64,000 nt of DNA from Christiangramia forsetii KT0803 (GCF_000060345.1 NC_008571.1:1302001-1366000); one strand, 5' to 3'; counted from the first letter of the stretch, positions 27,891 to 37,654 are shown. The notes: a model not told the origin generated them from the letters alone. Numbers and translations: made by a program.

Positions 27891-28523
27891 ATGAATAAGA
27901 CAAAAAATAAAAGAAATAAAAAATGGCTGGAGTATCTCATTTTTGGTGCTATAGCCCTTGTATTATATGCCACCGGTTTACATACTGAGGTTATCGGGTT
28001 TGCGCAGAGAGGCTTACTTGAAACAGGATTGATGAATCCTGATGTTACGGAAACAAGAGAAATGGCACAAGCGAGTACATCTGGACCCGAATCTATGGAA
28101 AAAATTAGCGAAGATCCGAAAGCAAACATGAATGTTCAACTTCGTGATCCGGAAGGAAATATAGTTTCTTTATCTGAATTTAAAGGGAAAGTGATTTTTA
28201 TGAATTTTTGGGCTACTTGGTGCCCACCTTGTGTAGCAGAAATGCCCGCCATTGATAAATTATACGAAGAAATGGGAGATGAAGTGGCCTTCGTTATGCT
28301 GTCTAGGGATCAGAATTTCGATACCGCGGTGGCATTCAAAGAAAAAAAGGATTACGGGCTGCCAATTTACGAACTGGCAGGGCCGTTGCCAACTATGTAT
28401 CAATCTTCAGCCTTGCCAACAACCTTTGTAATCGATGCTGAAGGAAATTTGGCACTTACGCATAAAGGAATGGCCGATTATAATACTGATGAATTCAAAA
28501 AATTTCTGAATAGTTTAAAATAA
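27891..28523 (+). CDS. TlpA-like periplasmic thioredoxin
   Basis: A 210-residue protein with an N-terminal membrane anchor (about 14-32, LIFGAIALVLYATGLHTEVI region), a linker, and a thioredoxin-fold domain with NFWATWCPPC (C111, C114) and the cis-Pro loop ALPTTFVID. It would reduce disulfides or persulfides in the periplasm, using electrons from the DsbD protein encoded 23 bases downstream. Placement between the SoxB-like and DsbD genes suggests that it recycles the sulfur carrier. Confidence 0.9.
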   Translation: MNKTKNKRNKKWLEYLIFGAIALVLYATGLHTEVIGFAQRGLLETGLMNPDVTETREMAQASTSGPESMEKISEDPKANMNVQLRDPEGNIVSLSEFKGKVIFMNFWATWCPPCVAEMPAIDKLYEEMGDEVAFVMLSRDQNFDTAVAFKEKKDYGLPIYELAGPLPTMYQSSALPTTFVIDAEGNLALTHKGMADYNTDEFKKFLNSLK

Positions 28524-28546
28524 ATTCAGAAGGTAATTAAGAGGTC

Positions 28547-30601
28547 ATGACGATGTTTAGATTTATAATAGCTTTTATAATGCTGGCTGTGGGTACAAAT
28601 ACCTATGGTCAGCTTATGGAAGCGCCAGAGTGGAATGCAGAGATTTTAGAAGATACTTATATTCCAGGTGACACCGTCACCGCCAGATTCACGGCTAAAA
28701 TAGCGGAAAACTGGTATATGTATTCCAGTGATTTTAGTAAGAACCTTGGGCCAACTGTCACCGAGTTTCATTTTGAAGACAAGCCTGAATTTAAGGTGGT
28801 AGGTGAAGTTAATCCCGTAGGAGCGAAAAGGAAGTATGATGAGCTTTATGAAGGAGAATACACGTATTTCACCCATGAAGCTGTTTTTGATCAGAGAATC
28901 CTGATTAAGAAAGTTGACCCGGTTATAAAAGCTGAAGCTTCTTACCAGATATGTTCTGATGTAAATGGGCAATGTATACCATTTACCAGTGAGATTTCTG
29001 TGACGAGTTTTAAAGAATCCCCTTCCGAAAAAAATAACGATGGAGAGGTATTTAAAATGGAAGCTTTTCAGAATGAATTTCAATCTAACACCAAATCTGA
29101 AGAAGGTTTTTCGTTTTTATTAGTATTCTTTTTTATTTCTTTTGGTGCGGGGCTGGCAGCTTTACTGACTCCTTGTGTATTTCCCATGATCCCAATGACG
29201 GTTACGTATTTTACAAAATCCAATGCAAGCCGGGCCAATGGAATAAACCAGGCTTTGCTATACGGTTTTTCAATTATCCTAATTTATACCTTGATAGGGA
29301 CCGTTTTCTCTCTGTTGTTTGGAGCCGATTTTGCAAATTTTTTAAGTACTCACTGGTTTCCTAATCTGTTTTTCTTTTTTATCTTCCTGCTGTTTGCGCT
29401 ATCTTTTTTCGGCTTGTTTGAGATTCGATTACCCAATTCATTTGTAAATAAAATGGATGCTCACTCTAATAAGGGGGGTGTTTTGGGTATTTTCTTTATG
29501 GCTTTTACTCTGGTGTTGGTTGGTTTTAGCTGCACAGGCCCAATTGCGGGCACCATTCTTTTGCAGGCTGCAAATGGGGAAACGCTTAAACCTCTTATTG
29601 GGATGCTAGGCTTCTCATTAGCATTTGCACTTCCATTTACATTATTCGCAATATTTCCCCATTGGTTAAAATCATTGCCGAAAAGTGGAGGCTGGCTTAA
29701 TACTGTTAAGGTGATACTTGGTTTTATAGAATTAGCCCTGGCTCTTAAGTTTTTAAGTATCGTAGATCAGGTTTATCACTGGAATTTGCTTGACCGTGAT
29801 ATATACTTAGCCCTTTGGATCGTTATTTTCGCATTCCTCGGATTTTATTTATTAGGTAAAATTAAATTTCCACATGAAAAGAAAACCGAAAATACGTCGG
29901 TATACAGGGTCATTTCAGCCATTTTGGTTTTCACCTTCGTGGTTTACCTGATTCCCGGGTTGTTTGGAGCACCATTAAAACCATTAGCAGGATACTTGCC
30001 ACCTATGAGCAGCCAGAATTTTGAAATGCAGGCTTCAGTTTCCCAAATAGGGAATGTAAGTGATAACAGTATCGCAAATTGCGGAACTCCTAAATATGAT
30101 GAGCTTTTAGAATTACCTCATAATATCCAGGGATATTTTGATTATGAACAGGCTTTAGAATGTGCTCAAAAACAGAATAAACCTTTATTTATTGACTTTA
30201 CAGGACATGGTTGCGTGAACTGTCGTGAAATGGAAGCCACTGTTTGGAGCGATCCCAGAGTACTAAAACGGTTAAAGAATGATTATGTAGTAGTGGCCTT
30301 GTATGTAGATGAGAAAACAGAATTACCGGAATCTGAGTGGTATGTATCTGCACATGATCAAAAAGTTAAAAAAACCATTGGTAAACAAAATTTGGATTTT
30401 ATGATCCAAAAGCTCAATGCCAATGCCCAACCATATTATACACTGGTAGATAATAAAGGATCTTTATTAAGCGCACCAAAAGGTTATGATCTGAATGTTG
30501 AAAATTTTGTTGAATTTTTGGACAATGGTATACAGGAATTCCAGGGAAGACAAGGAAATAATATGGCTTCTTCCAGGATAATCCAGAGACAGAATGAATA
30601 G
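28547..30601 (+). CDS. dsbD: DsbD-type transmembrane thiol:disulfide interchange protein
   Basis: A 684-residue electron-transfer protein. A signal peptide is followed by a periplasmic alpha-like domain (about 20-145, with ICSDVNGQC), the eight-helix membrane domain with the two essential cysteines in LLTPCVFPMIP (C210) and VGFSCTGP (C329), and a C-terminal thioredoxin domain with GHGCVNCRE (C556, C559). It moves electrons from cytoplasmic thioredoxin to periplasmic partners, here probably the TlpA-like protein and perhaps the DsrE carrier. DsbD-type proteins also occur in some sox clusters (SoxV/CcdA role), supporting the sulfur context. Confidence 0.93.
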   Translation: MTMFRFIIAFIMLAVGTNTYGQLMEAPEWNAEILEDTYIPGDTVTARFTAKIAENWYMYSSDFSKNLGPTVTEFHFEDKPEFKVVGEVNPVGAKRKYDELYEGEYTYFTHEAVFDQRILIKKVDPVIKAEASYQICSDVNGQCIPFTSEISVTSFKESPSEKNNDGEVFKMEAFQNEFQSNTKSEEGFSFLLVFFFISFGAGLAALLTPCVFPMIPMTVTYFTKSNASRANGINQALLYGFSIILIYTLIGTVFSLLFGADFANFLSTHWFPNLFFFFIFLLFALSFFGLFEIRLPNSFVNKMDAHSNKGGVLGIFFMAFTLVLVGFSCTGPIAGTILLQAANGETLKPLIGMLGFSLAFALPFTLFAIFPHWLKSLPKSGGWLNTVKVILGFIELALALKFLSIVDQVYHWNLLDRDIYLALWIVIFAFLGFYLLGKIKFPHEKKTENTSVYRVISAILVFTFVVYLIPGLFGAPLKPLAGYLPPMSSQNFEMQASVSQIGNVSDNSIANCGTPKYDELLELPHNIQGYFDYEQALECAQKQNKPLFIDFTGHGCVNCREMEATVWSDPRVLKRLKNDYVVVALYVDEKTELPESEWYVSAHDQKVKKTIGKQNLDFMIQKLNANAQPYYTLVDNKGSLLSAPKGYDLNVENFVEFLDNGIQEFQGRQGNNMASSRIIQRQNE

Positions 30602-30664
30602 AACTTTAAATATTGAACAACCTATTATATCCGTAAATATTGGATTCTTTAAAAAGTGAATAAC

Positions 30665-32092
30665 ATGAAATTAAATATTTTATTTATAAACGATGTACAT
30701 GGTTACATCGCTCCACATCCTGAGCTGTTTTATAATGAATCCGGAGAGGTTGTAGAAACTGCTGGAGGCTATGCCCATATTGCCGGCTTTGTTGAGCAAG
30801 TGCGTAAAGAAAATCCAAATACATTGTTCTTCGATGGCGGAGATTCCCTACACGGTACAAAACCAGTGGTAGATTCCGGCGGCAAAGTGATGGTTCCCAT
30901 TTTAAACGCTTTAAAACTTGATGCACTTGTCGGACATTGGGACTTTGCCTATGGCCCAGATGTCTTAAAAGAAATAGATAGTCAGTTAAATTTTCCTGTC
31001 TTGGGCTGTAATGTATTTTCTGAAGATGGCTCAAATTTCATGCAACCCACAGCCTTGTTTGAGAAAGAAAATTTCAAAATTGGAGTGATTGGTATTTGTT
31101 CAATGATTGTAGATAAAGTAATGCCTACTGAGATGAGTAAAGGCCTGAAGTTTACTTCTGGTTTGGATGAAATACCAGAACATATAAAAGATTTAAAAGC
31201 CAAAGGATCTGATATGATTATTCTGCTTTCCCATAATGGATTTCCACAGGATGTGGAACTATTGCAAAAAGTAGAAGGTATAGATATCTGTTTGAGTGCC
31301 CATACCCATAACAGAATTTACACACCAATTGAGATCAATGGTGCAAGAATAGTACAGTGCGGATGTCATGGTGCATTTATAGGTAATTTCACCATCGAAG
31401 TTGAGGATAAAGAAATTAAATATTATGATTATGAGTTGGTTAGGGTTAATGCTTCTTTACCAATAAATCCAGAGATGGATGCAATGGTTCAGGATATTTT
31501 GAAACCATACACCAAGATGCGGACAGTTCCTATTGGTACTACCAGCAAGATTTTACATAGATACAGCACTACAAACTCTACCATGGATGAATTACTCCTC
31601 AGGGCAATTGCCAGTAGTACAGATACTGAAATTGCATTTTCTAATGGCTGGCGTTATGGAGCCCCTATTCCAAAAGGAAACATTACTGAGGATCACCTAT
31701 ATAATATTGCCCCAATGAACCCTCCTGTTTCAACTGTAGAACTTACAGGAGGAGAAATAAAAGAGATGTTAGAAGAAAATCTGGAACGTAGCTTTTCCTG
31801 TAATCCCTTAGGTCAAATGGGAGGATATGTAAAACGTTGTTCAGGGTTACAAATAAATCTTCGAATTGAAAATCCTAAAGGACATCGTATACAGGAAATA
31901 TACTATAAAGGAAGACATATTGATTTTGAAAAAACATATAAGGTCAGTTTCGTTACAACTCAGGGTGTAGCTAGTAAGTATGGTAAGAATCGCAAAAAGT
32001 ACGATAAAAATGCTGTGGAGGCGATGAAGGACTATTTAAAGAAGAATCCAAATTTCACACCAAGTAATGATGGAAACTACAGATTAATATAA
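30665..32092 (+). CDS. SoxB-like metallophosphoesterase without signal peptide
   Basis: A 475-residue protein of the same family as the one at 26227. Motifs are INDVHGYI, FDGGDSLHGTK, VGHWDFAYG, LLSHNGF and SAHTHNR, then the 5'-nucleotidase C-terminal domain with NGWRYGAPIPKGN. The GHWDFAYG motif is close to the SoxB form. Unlike the first copy it begins directly with the catalytic domain, so it should be cytoplasmic. The ATG at 30665 is preferred to the GTG three codons earlier. It lies 63 bases after dsbD, without a new operator. Confidence 0.78.
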   Translation: MKLNILFINDVHGYIAPHPELFYNESGEVVETAGGYAHIAGFVEQVRKENPNTLFFDGGDSLHGTKPVVDSGGKVMVPILNALKLDALVGHWDFAYGPDVLKEIDSQLNFPVLGCNVFSEDGSNFMQPTALFEKENFKIGVIGICSMIVDKVMPTEMSKGLKFTSGLDEIPEHIKDLKAKGSDMIILLSHNGFPQDVELLQKVEGIDICLSAHTHNRIYTPIEINGARIVQCGCHGAFIGNFTIEVEDKEIKYYDYELVRVNASLPINPEMDAMVQDILKPYTKMRTVPIGTTSKILHRYSTTNSTMDELLLRAIASSTDTEIAFSNGWRYGAPIPKGNITEDHLYNIAPMNPPVSTVELTGGEIKEMLEENLERSFSCNPLGQMGGYVKRCSGLQINLRIENPKGHRIQEIYYKGRHIDFEKTYKVSFVTTQGVASKYGKNRKKYDKNAVEAMKDYLKKNPNFTPSNDGNYRLI

Positions 32093-32138
32093 ACAATAGT
32101 TACCCGTCAAACACCTTTACAATACCAATTTTATTTTA

Positions 32139-32906
32139 ATGACCTTTTCTTTTTTCTTTCACAAATCAACTTTTAATGAAGCGATATATCTTTTAATTTT
32201 TTTGAAATTTTGCTTATTCTCAAACCTTTTAGCTGCACAAGAAAATAAAGTTCATTTCAGTTCATGGAATAATATTAATTTAAATCTAGAACTAGAGAAG
32301 AATTTATCTCTAAAAAACGAAATTAAATTTCGTAGAACGAATTTTATAGAAACCTGGCAACAATTTCTTATCCGCCCAGCAATATTATATAGTATTAAGC
32401 CTGATATTCAGCTTGGGTTGGGAGTAACCTACAGTAAAAATTATCAATCATTTGAATTAGATATTCCTATAGATAATTCAGAGAAAAATATATGGCAGCA
32501 AATCCTATTTAAGCAGAGATTCGAAAATTTTATGATTTTTCACCGGTTTAGGTTGGAAGAACGGTTTAAGGAAAATATTATTGAAGATGGGGGAAGTCAT
32601 CAGGTGAAGGGGTATAATTACAAAAACCGCCTTAGATATCGGTTTACAATTAAAATCCCTGTGGGAAACAAAAAAATATTTGAATATATAGCATTGCGAT
32701 TTAAGGAAGAAATTTTGATGAATATCAATAAAAGTTTTGTTCCAAAAACTTTAGATGAAAACCGCCTGTTTCTGGGTTATGATATTCAAATATCCGAAAA
32801 AATGACTTTATCCTCCGGGTATTTGTACAGTTATAGTTTTGATAGTCTAAAAGATTCTCAAACTTCTAATAATATTTTAGAGACTACCCTGAAATTCACC
32901 TTATAA
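32139..32906 (+). CDS. DUF2490 outer-membrane beta-barrel protein
   Basis: A 255-residue protein with a signal peptide ending near LLAAQ and alternating beta-strand segments (VHFSSWNNINLNLELEKNLS, KNRLRYRFTIKIPVG, TLKFTL at the end). This is the pattern of DUF2490, a predicted outer-membrane barrel of unknown function frequent in Bacteroidota. As last gene of the operon it might be a channel for a sulfur compound or simply a structural protein. A short weak hairpin near 32925-32944 separates it from convergent genes. Confidence 0.72.
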   Translation: MTFSFFFHKSTFNEAIYLLIFLKFCLFSNLLAAQENKVHFSSWNNINLNLELEKNLSLKNEIKFRRTNFIETWQQFLIRPAILYSIKPDIQLGLGVTYSKNYQSFELDIPIDNSEKNIWQQILFKQRFENFMIFHRFRLEERFKENIIEDGGSHQVKGYNYKNRLRYRFTIKIPVGNKKIFEYIALRFKEEILMNINKSFVPKTLDENRLFLGYDIQISEKMTLSSGYLYSYSFDSLKDSQTSNNILETTLKFTL

Positions 32907-32952
32907 AAGGAAAAAAAAATAAATAATCTTGCTTGGTTAAGATTCTATGGAA

Positions 32953-33483
32953 TTAAGGGATGAGTGCATAACCTTTCAATTGATAATGAGGCAATACAGT
33001 TAAAGCGGATAGTGCCATTTCAGTATATGCATTCATATCTTCTTTTTTTATCTTTCTTGAAGCCATGGCCTGGCCACAAACAAAAACTGTTACCCCGTTT
33101 TCTTTCAAAAGCTTCAATAATTCCATATTAGGGTTCTGTGTTTTAAATTGCTTTTTGTATTCTTCATGGGATAGGATAGCATAAGTCGCCTCTCCATGTA
33201 ATATTGCCACAATATCTATCTTTTCATTAGCTACATTTCCGGCTTTTAATAAATTGAGCGTTCGCGCGATTTTCCATAATCCTGCATTCACACCTTCTTT
33301 CTCTTTTTCACTATCAATATTAAAAATCATTTTATAAGTGAGGGAGGTATCCGGTAGTTCAGCGGTATCGTCAAAATATTTTATTTTTCCGTAGCCATCT
33401 ATAGTTGGTGTTTGCCATTCTTGAGCATTCATTTGAAAACTGATTGTAAGTATGAGTAAATATTTTAATAGATTTTTCATCAA
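32953..33483 (-). CDS. Secreted DsrE-family protein, longer form
   Basis: A 176-residue protein with a signal peptide (about 1-21, ending FQMNAQ). The mature part is DsrE/DsrF-like, with FNIDSEKEKEGVNAGLWKIA, IDIVAILHG and a single candidate sulfur-binding Cys in VTVFVCGQAMASRKI. It differs from the two shorter DsrE proteins in this region and is the third of the kind. It starts 20 bases after the phosphoesterase gene upstream on this strand and is driven by the leftward promoter of operator E. Confidence 0.78.
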   Translation of the reverse strand: MMKNLLKYLLILTISFQMNAQEWQTPTIDGYGKIKYFDDTAELPDTSLTYKMIFNIDSEKEKEGVNAGLWKIARTLNLLKAGNVANEKIDIVAILHGEATYAILSHEEYKKQFKTQNPNMELLKLLKENGVTVFVCGQAMASRKIKKEDMNAYTEMALSALTVLPHYQLKGYALIP

Positions 33484-33503
33484 AGTAGTTTTTGCAAAAG
33501 TGA

Positions 33504-35123
33504 TTATTTTATGATAGTAACTTCTCCCATATTTTTGGGAATATCGATTTTAGTCATCTTTCTGAATTCATCTATTATAAATTCAGTAAGGACAATATTA
33601 GTTTTCTGAATATTCGTCCCCTTGGCAAATTCAACATAATTATGAATTCCGTTCAACATACCGGAATGTGTGGACACCTTGTATATCTCGCTATCTACAA
33701 GAGACAGATTTTTAATTTTTATATCCATTACCCGTTCTCCTATTGGTTTAGATAAATCAATATGATAATGTATTCCTGACGACTGTAGGAGGCCTCCAAC
33801 TATCTCCATTTTATTCTTCGGCTTTAAATTCGTTGCAGTTTGTTCTAAAGTATTCTGAATCTGCGACCCAGTCAATTCAAGAGTAACAATCTTTGCAGGG
33901 TGAGGGAGAAGCTTGTAAATGTCTTCACTTGTTATATTTTCTTTTAGAGAAATACCATATCCAACTCCAGGAAGAAAAGCCACATCTGTATTATACTTTT
34001 CTCTCATCATATTAGTTACCACTCTGTCAAATGGGCTTTCAGATTTGTATTGTCTTCCTATCACTGTATCAGTTCGAGTAATATTTTCTTCCAGCTTCGT
34101 TAAATAAGCTGTTCGTAGTTTCTGAATCAATTGATCTGAATTCTGATCTGCGGTGTATTTATCATGCCATAAATAATGATATTGTGTATTGATACCCGTT
34201 AATTTTTTATTTGAAATAAGTAACTCGGTTTCTCCCAATACAGCTGCATCAGATAAAGCCTGAACTATGTAAGTCTGATTTATCTTTATAGGTGGTTCAA
34301 TAATATCATGACTGTGAGCTCCAATAATTAAATCTATCCCATTTATTTTTTCAGCAATAATTTTATCTACAGCCATACCTTCGTGAGAAAGTAAAATAAT
34401 GATATCGGCTTTTGATTTTAATTCGGAGAGATATTTTTCAATGGCTTCCAGGCCGCTGGTAAATTTCAGACCTTGGATATTTTTTGGATTTCCTGTTAAA
34501 GGAGTATTTCGATATCCTACTGGAAGGACTCCTATATTTAAGGCATCTCTATTAAACAATATGTAAGGTTCTTTAAAAATAGGATTACCTGTCTCCTGAT
34601 CTATTACATTTGCTGCAAGCATTGGGAAATTAGCCATTTTCTCTAACTCACGGGTTCTTTTCAGGCTGTAGTCAAAGTCATGATTTCCCAAAACCATCAG
34701 GTCATAATCCAATTCGTTCATGATACGAATCATCGCTTCACCTTTAGTCAAATTACCCAACTGGTCATCACTGAATGTATCCCCACCATCCAGCAGAATT
34801 ACATTTTGCGTCCCTTTTTCCTGTCTAATCGATTTTACGGCGGTTGTCATCCAAGCCATTCCCCCGATATCACCTATTTTATCAAACCTTGTGAGGTTGT
34901 CTATGGAATCGCCGGTTTGTGCCGTAGCGTTATCCAAAGTAGATTGAAAAGACATATAAGAGCCATGCATATCATTAGTATGCAATACTGAGATACGTTT
35001 GTTTATATCCGGCTTTTCAGCATTCATCGTACTTGTATCATTAGTTGTTTTACAACTATTAAAGAAAAGGGGAAATGATATTAATAGAAGAACAGATAAC
35101 TTAAGTTGTGACATTTTATTCAT
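33504..35123 (-). CDS. Bifunctional metallophosphatase/5'-nucleotidase lipoprotein
   Basis: A 539-residue lipoprotein; the lipobox region is PLFFNSCKTT. The catalytic domain has HTNDMHGSY, LDGGDTFSDD, LGNHDFDYS, LSHEGM and GAHSHDII. The GNHD motif is the canonical 5'-nucleotidase form, unlike the two SoxB-like copies in the neighbouring operon. The start at 35123 is chosen because the leftward -7 box ends at 35145, so the longer frame from 35147 would begin upstream of the transcript. It pairs with a DsrE gene downstream. Nucleotide hydrolysis and a sulfur-carrier role are both possible. Confidence 0.82.
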   Translation of the reverse strand: MNKMSQLKLSVLLLISFPLFFNSCKTTNDTSTMNAEKPDINKRISVLHTNDMHGSYMSFQSTLDNATAQTGDSIDNLTRFDKIGDIGGMAWMTTAVKSIRQEKGTQNVILLDGGDTFSDDQLGNLTKGEAMIRIMNELDYDLMVLGNHDFDYSLKRTRELEKMANFPMLAANVIDQETGNPIFKEPYILFNRDALNIGVLPVGYRNTPLTGNPKNIQGLKFTSGLEAIEKYLSELKSKADIIILLSHEGMAVDKIIAEKINGIDLIIGAHSHDIIEPPIKINQTYIVQALSDAAVLGETELLISNKKLTGINTQYHYLWHDKYTADQNSDQLIQKLRTAYLTKLEENITRTDTVIGRQYKSESPFDRVVTNMMREKYNTDVAFLPGVGYGISLKENITSEDIYKLLPHPAKIVTLELTGSQIQNTLEQTATNLKPKNKMEIVGGLLQSSGIHYHIDLSKPIGERVMDIKIKNLSLVDSEIYKVSTHSGMLNGIHNYVEFAKGTNIQKTNIVLTEFIIDEFRKMTKIDIPKNMGEVTIIK

Positions 35124-35144
35124 TTGAAATTTCCTTAAAACTAT

Positions 35145-35218
35145 CAAATATAAAACCTCTTTGACTAAACTTATGCAACATTTGTTACGTAGGTTTTTAA
35201 TGGTATACTATATGTTTG
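35145..35218. promoter_or_regulatory. Operator E with two divergent -7 boxes
   Basis: GCAACATTTGTTAC (35175-35188) lies between a leftward TATATTTG (35152-35145 on the minus strand) and a rightward TATGTTTG (35211-35218). Both boxes match TAnnTTTG exactly and both end 36.5 bases from the palindrome centre. One operator therefore appears to drive the phosphoesterase/DsrE pair leftward and the decayed cytochrome/porin pair rightward. Confidence 0.8.
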
Positions 35219-35272
35219 AAAACCATAATATTCTCAAAAGTAATTTAAATTGAGTGATTTAAATATCTCAAT

Positions 35273-36303
35273 ATGAAGGATTTTAGATCTTTAATAAAAT
35301 CCATTGCTTATTTTTTTGTTCCTTAATTGTACTTATAGTTGTATTTTTCTCGGGCGTATTACTATTTGAATTTAATCCTTCTTTATTTGTTAAAACTGAA
35401 ATTTCTGCGAAAGACTGGAAACCCAAAGATACAGAAGCAGAATTAGCCTCAAGTTTTATGCCTTCGGATGTAAAATACGGCTATCAACTTATTGCAAAAT
35501 CACCGAAGTACATGGAGCCTATGGCCGAAGATCCTGATATGCGTTATGCAGGAAATAACCTGGCTTGTGTAAATTGCCATTTGAAAGCAGGTACACAGGT
35601 GGGAGCAGCATCATGGATAAGCGTTACGGATCGTTTTCCACAATTTCGGGGAAGATCAAATAGTGAAGGAACCATTGAAGACAGGATCAACGGCTGCATG
35701 CAACGTAGTATGGATGGGGATAAACGCCCTGTTTTATCTAGGGAAATGAAATCGATTGTAGCTTATATGGAATGGCTGGGTGAAGGTTTGCCAAAGGAAA
35801 GAGAAAAAGAATTTAAAGATTTTCCTAAAATTTCCATTCCTGAAGTTGCGGTTGATCTGGAAAAAGAAAAGCATTGTTTATTAAAGAATGTAGCGTTTGC
35901 CCTTGCGAAAATGGAAAGGGGCAACGATTAGCGAATTCGGCAGAAGGTTATCAATATCCTCCACTTTGGGGACCAGACAGTTATAATAATGGAGCAGGGA
36001 TGCATCGGGTAATCACCGCCGCCCAATTTATCAAGGGAAATATGCCATTCGGACAGGCAACATGGGATAATCCAAAATTAACCTATGAAGAGGCCTATCA
36101 TTTGGCTGGATATATCAACAGTTTTGAGCGGCCTGAGAAAAGAAGTTTAGAAAAAGATTACCCAGATCTAAAATTAAAACCAGTTTCAAACCCGTACGGC
36201 CCCTGGGCAGATCATTTCTCCGCCACTCAACATAAATATGGTCCATATCCACCTATTATGGATTATTACCAAAGGGAGTACGGAATAACAAAAAAACAAA
36301 TGA
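35273..36303 (+). pseudogene. Decayed TsdA-like di-haem cytochrome c (thiosulfate dehydrogenase type)
   Basis: The frame begins at ATG 35273 with an anchor-like segment, breaks in a T-run near 35311-35317, continues from about 35318, breaks again near 35866, and ends near 36303 after another shift. Haem 1 motif CVNCH (35566-35580) is intact. Haem 2 is CSVCP (35889-35903), so the axial His of CxxCH is lost. The order CVNCHLKAGTQVG, RINGCMQRSMDG, YPPLWGPDSYNNGAGMHR, IKGNMPFGQ, INSFERP is that of TsdA-type cytochromes, which join two thiosulfates to tetrathionate. Loss of the haem ligand and several indels indicate a dead gene. Sequencing errors in homopolymers could explain some shifts but not the haem change. 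Confidence 0.85.
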
Positions 36304-37654
36304 TTAGATTCCTTTTTTTCTTTTATTATTATAGCCTTATTCCTGACTCACAATTTGATTTTCCAGGAAGTTATAGAAGAAAAAAAGCGCAGTTTTCTCT
36401 CAGGTCAGTTACGATCCTATTATATGAACACCTTTAATAAAGGTTCTTTAAGGGATTATACAGCATTAGCCATAGGAGGAAAGTTAAAATATCAGTACAT
36501 CCCGAATGAAAATTTAGAGTTGGGAATTACGGTTTATAATTCTACAAATCTTGGAATACAGGATTTGACAATTCCTGATATGGAAATGCGAAAATTAAGT
36601 AGATATGAAGAAGGCCTTTTTAACCGGTTAAATTTAGATAATAAGGCAATATTTTTAATTGGCGAGCTCTATGCTAATTATAAAATTCAGCAGACGAATT
36701 TAGGCTGGGAAGAATGAAGATAAAATCCCCATAGGCAAACTCCAAAGATGGGAGAATGATACCAAGTATTTTTCAAGGGCTAGATTATCAATATAAAACC
36801 GGTAACACCACCCATTTCTAAGCAGGATTATTTAATGCGGTGGCGCTCAGGTCTACGGGGGAATTTTATGGGATTGGAGAAAGTATAGGTACGTATGCCG
36901 TGGGCAGGGACTGGAGTGGAAATCCGGCTCAATACGCCGGCAATACTGAATCAGATTTTCTTTTTATTGCTAATGCAAACTTTAAAATAACAGAAAACAC
37001 AAGTATTGAAACCAGGAATTACTTTGTAGAAAATGTATTTAACTCTTTCTATTTAAAGCCAAGAATCGATATAAATGAAAATGTTAATCTTGAAATGGAA
37101 TGGTTGCACCAGAACAAAATTGGTGAAGGCGGAAACCCGATAGATTCTTTGCGATATTTTAAAGCGAATTCATCAGATATTCTGGGAGCAAAAACAACAT
37201 ATATTTTAGCAGATAAATCTTCAATTTCCATGGGTTATGACAGGATTTTCCCTCATGGACAGTTTATTTTCCCACGGGAATGTGGAAGGGAATTTTTATT
37301 CAGTTTTCCGAAGAGGGAGCTTAGTGAAGGCTCTGCTCTGCAGACAATCATGCCTTAATTATGTATTCAGTAGATATTTTAAGGGATCATGGATCTACAA
37401 GTCAAACAATCCTTAGTATAGGCCATCAGTGGAAGCTATCTGTTCTGGATACTGAAGCAAACAAATATGCGGTACCTGATTATACCCAGATAAATCTTGA
37501 TTTATTTTTCTTAGTTAAGCAATTGAAAAACTTAAAACCGGAACTCTTGTTTGTGACCAAATTTGCAAATGGGGATTTTCCTAACAATCCTAATTTTTAC
37601 CTGAATAAAACAGATTTATTTCATGTAGATTTTATATTGAACTATAACTTTTAA
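36300..37654 (+). pseudogene. Decayed outer-membrane porin, OprD-like
   Basis: The start ATG at 36300 overlaps the end of the cytochrome gene. After one shift in a T-run the frame gives a signal segment (IIIALFLTHNLIFQ), then KRSFLSGQLRSYYMNTFN. Further pieces read LGWEE before a stop at 36714-36716, GRMIPSIFQGLDYQYKTGN before an in-frame TAA at 36819-36821, then AVALRSTGEFYGI onward, and a last frame from about 37361 ending in VDFILNYNF. The DGRMIPS and GYDRIFPHGQF-type wording fits the OprD/anion-selective porin group. At least three indels and two stops show that it is not functional. With the cytochrome it was a two-gene operon. Confidence 0.78.

Noticed and set aside
32925-32944. Short hairpin AATCTT/AAGATT between convergent genes
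   Set aside because: Only a 6-bp A/T-rich stem, too weak to call a terminator although the position would suit one.
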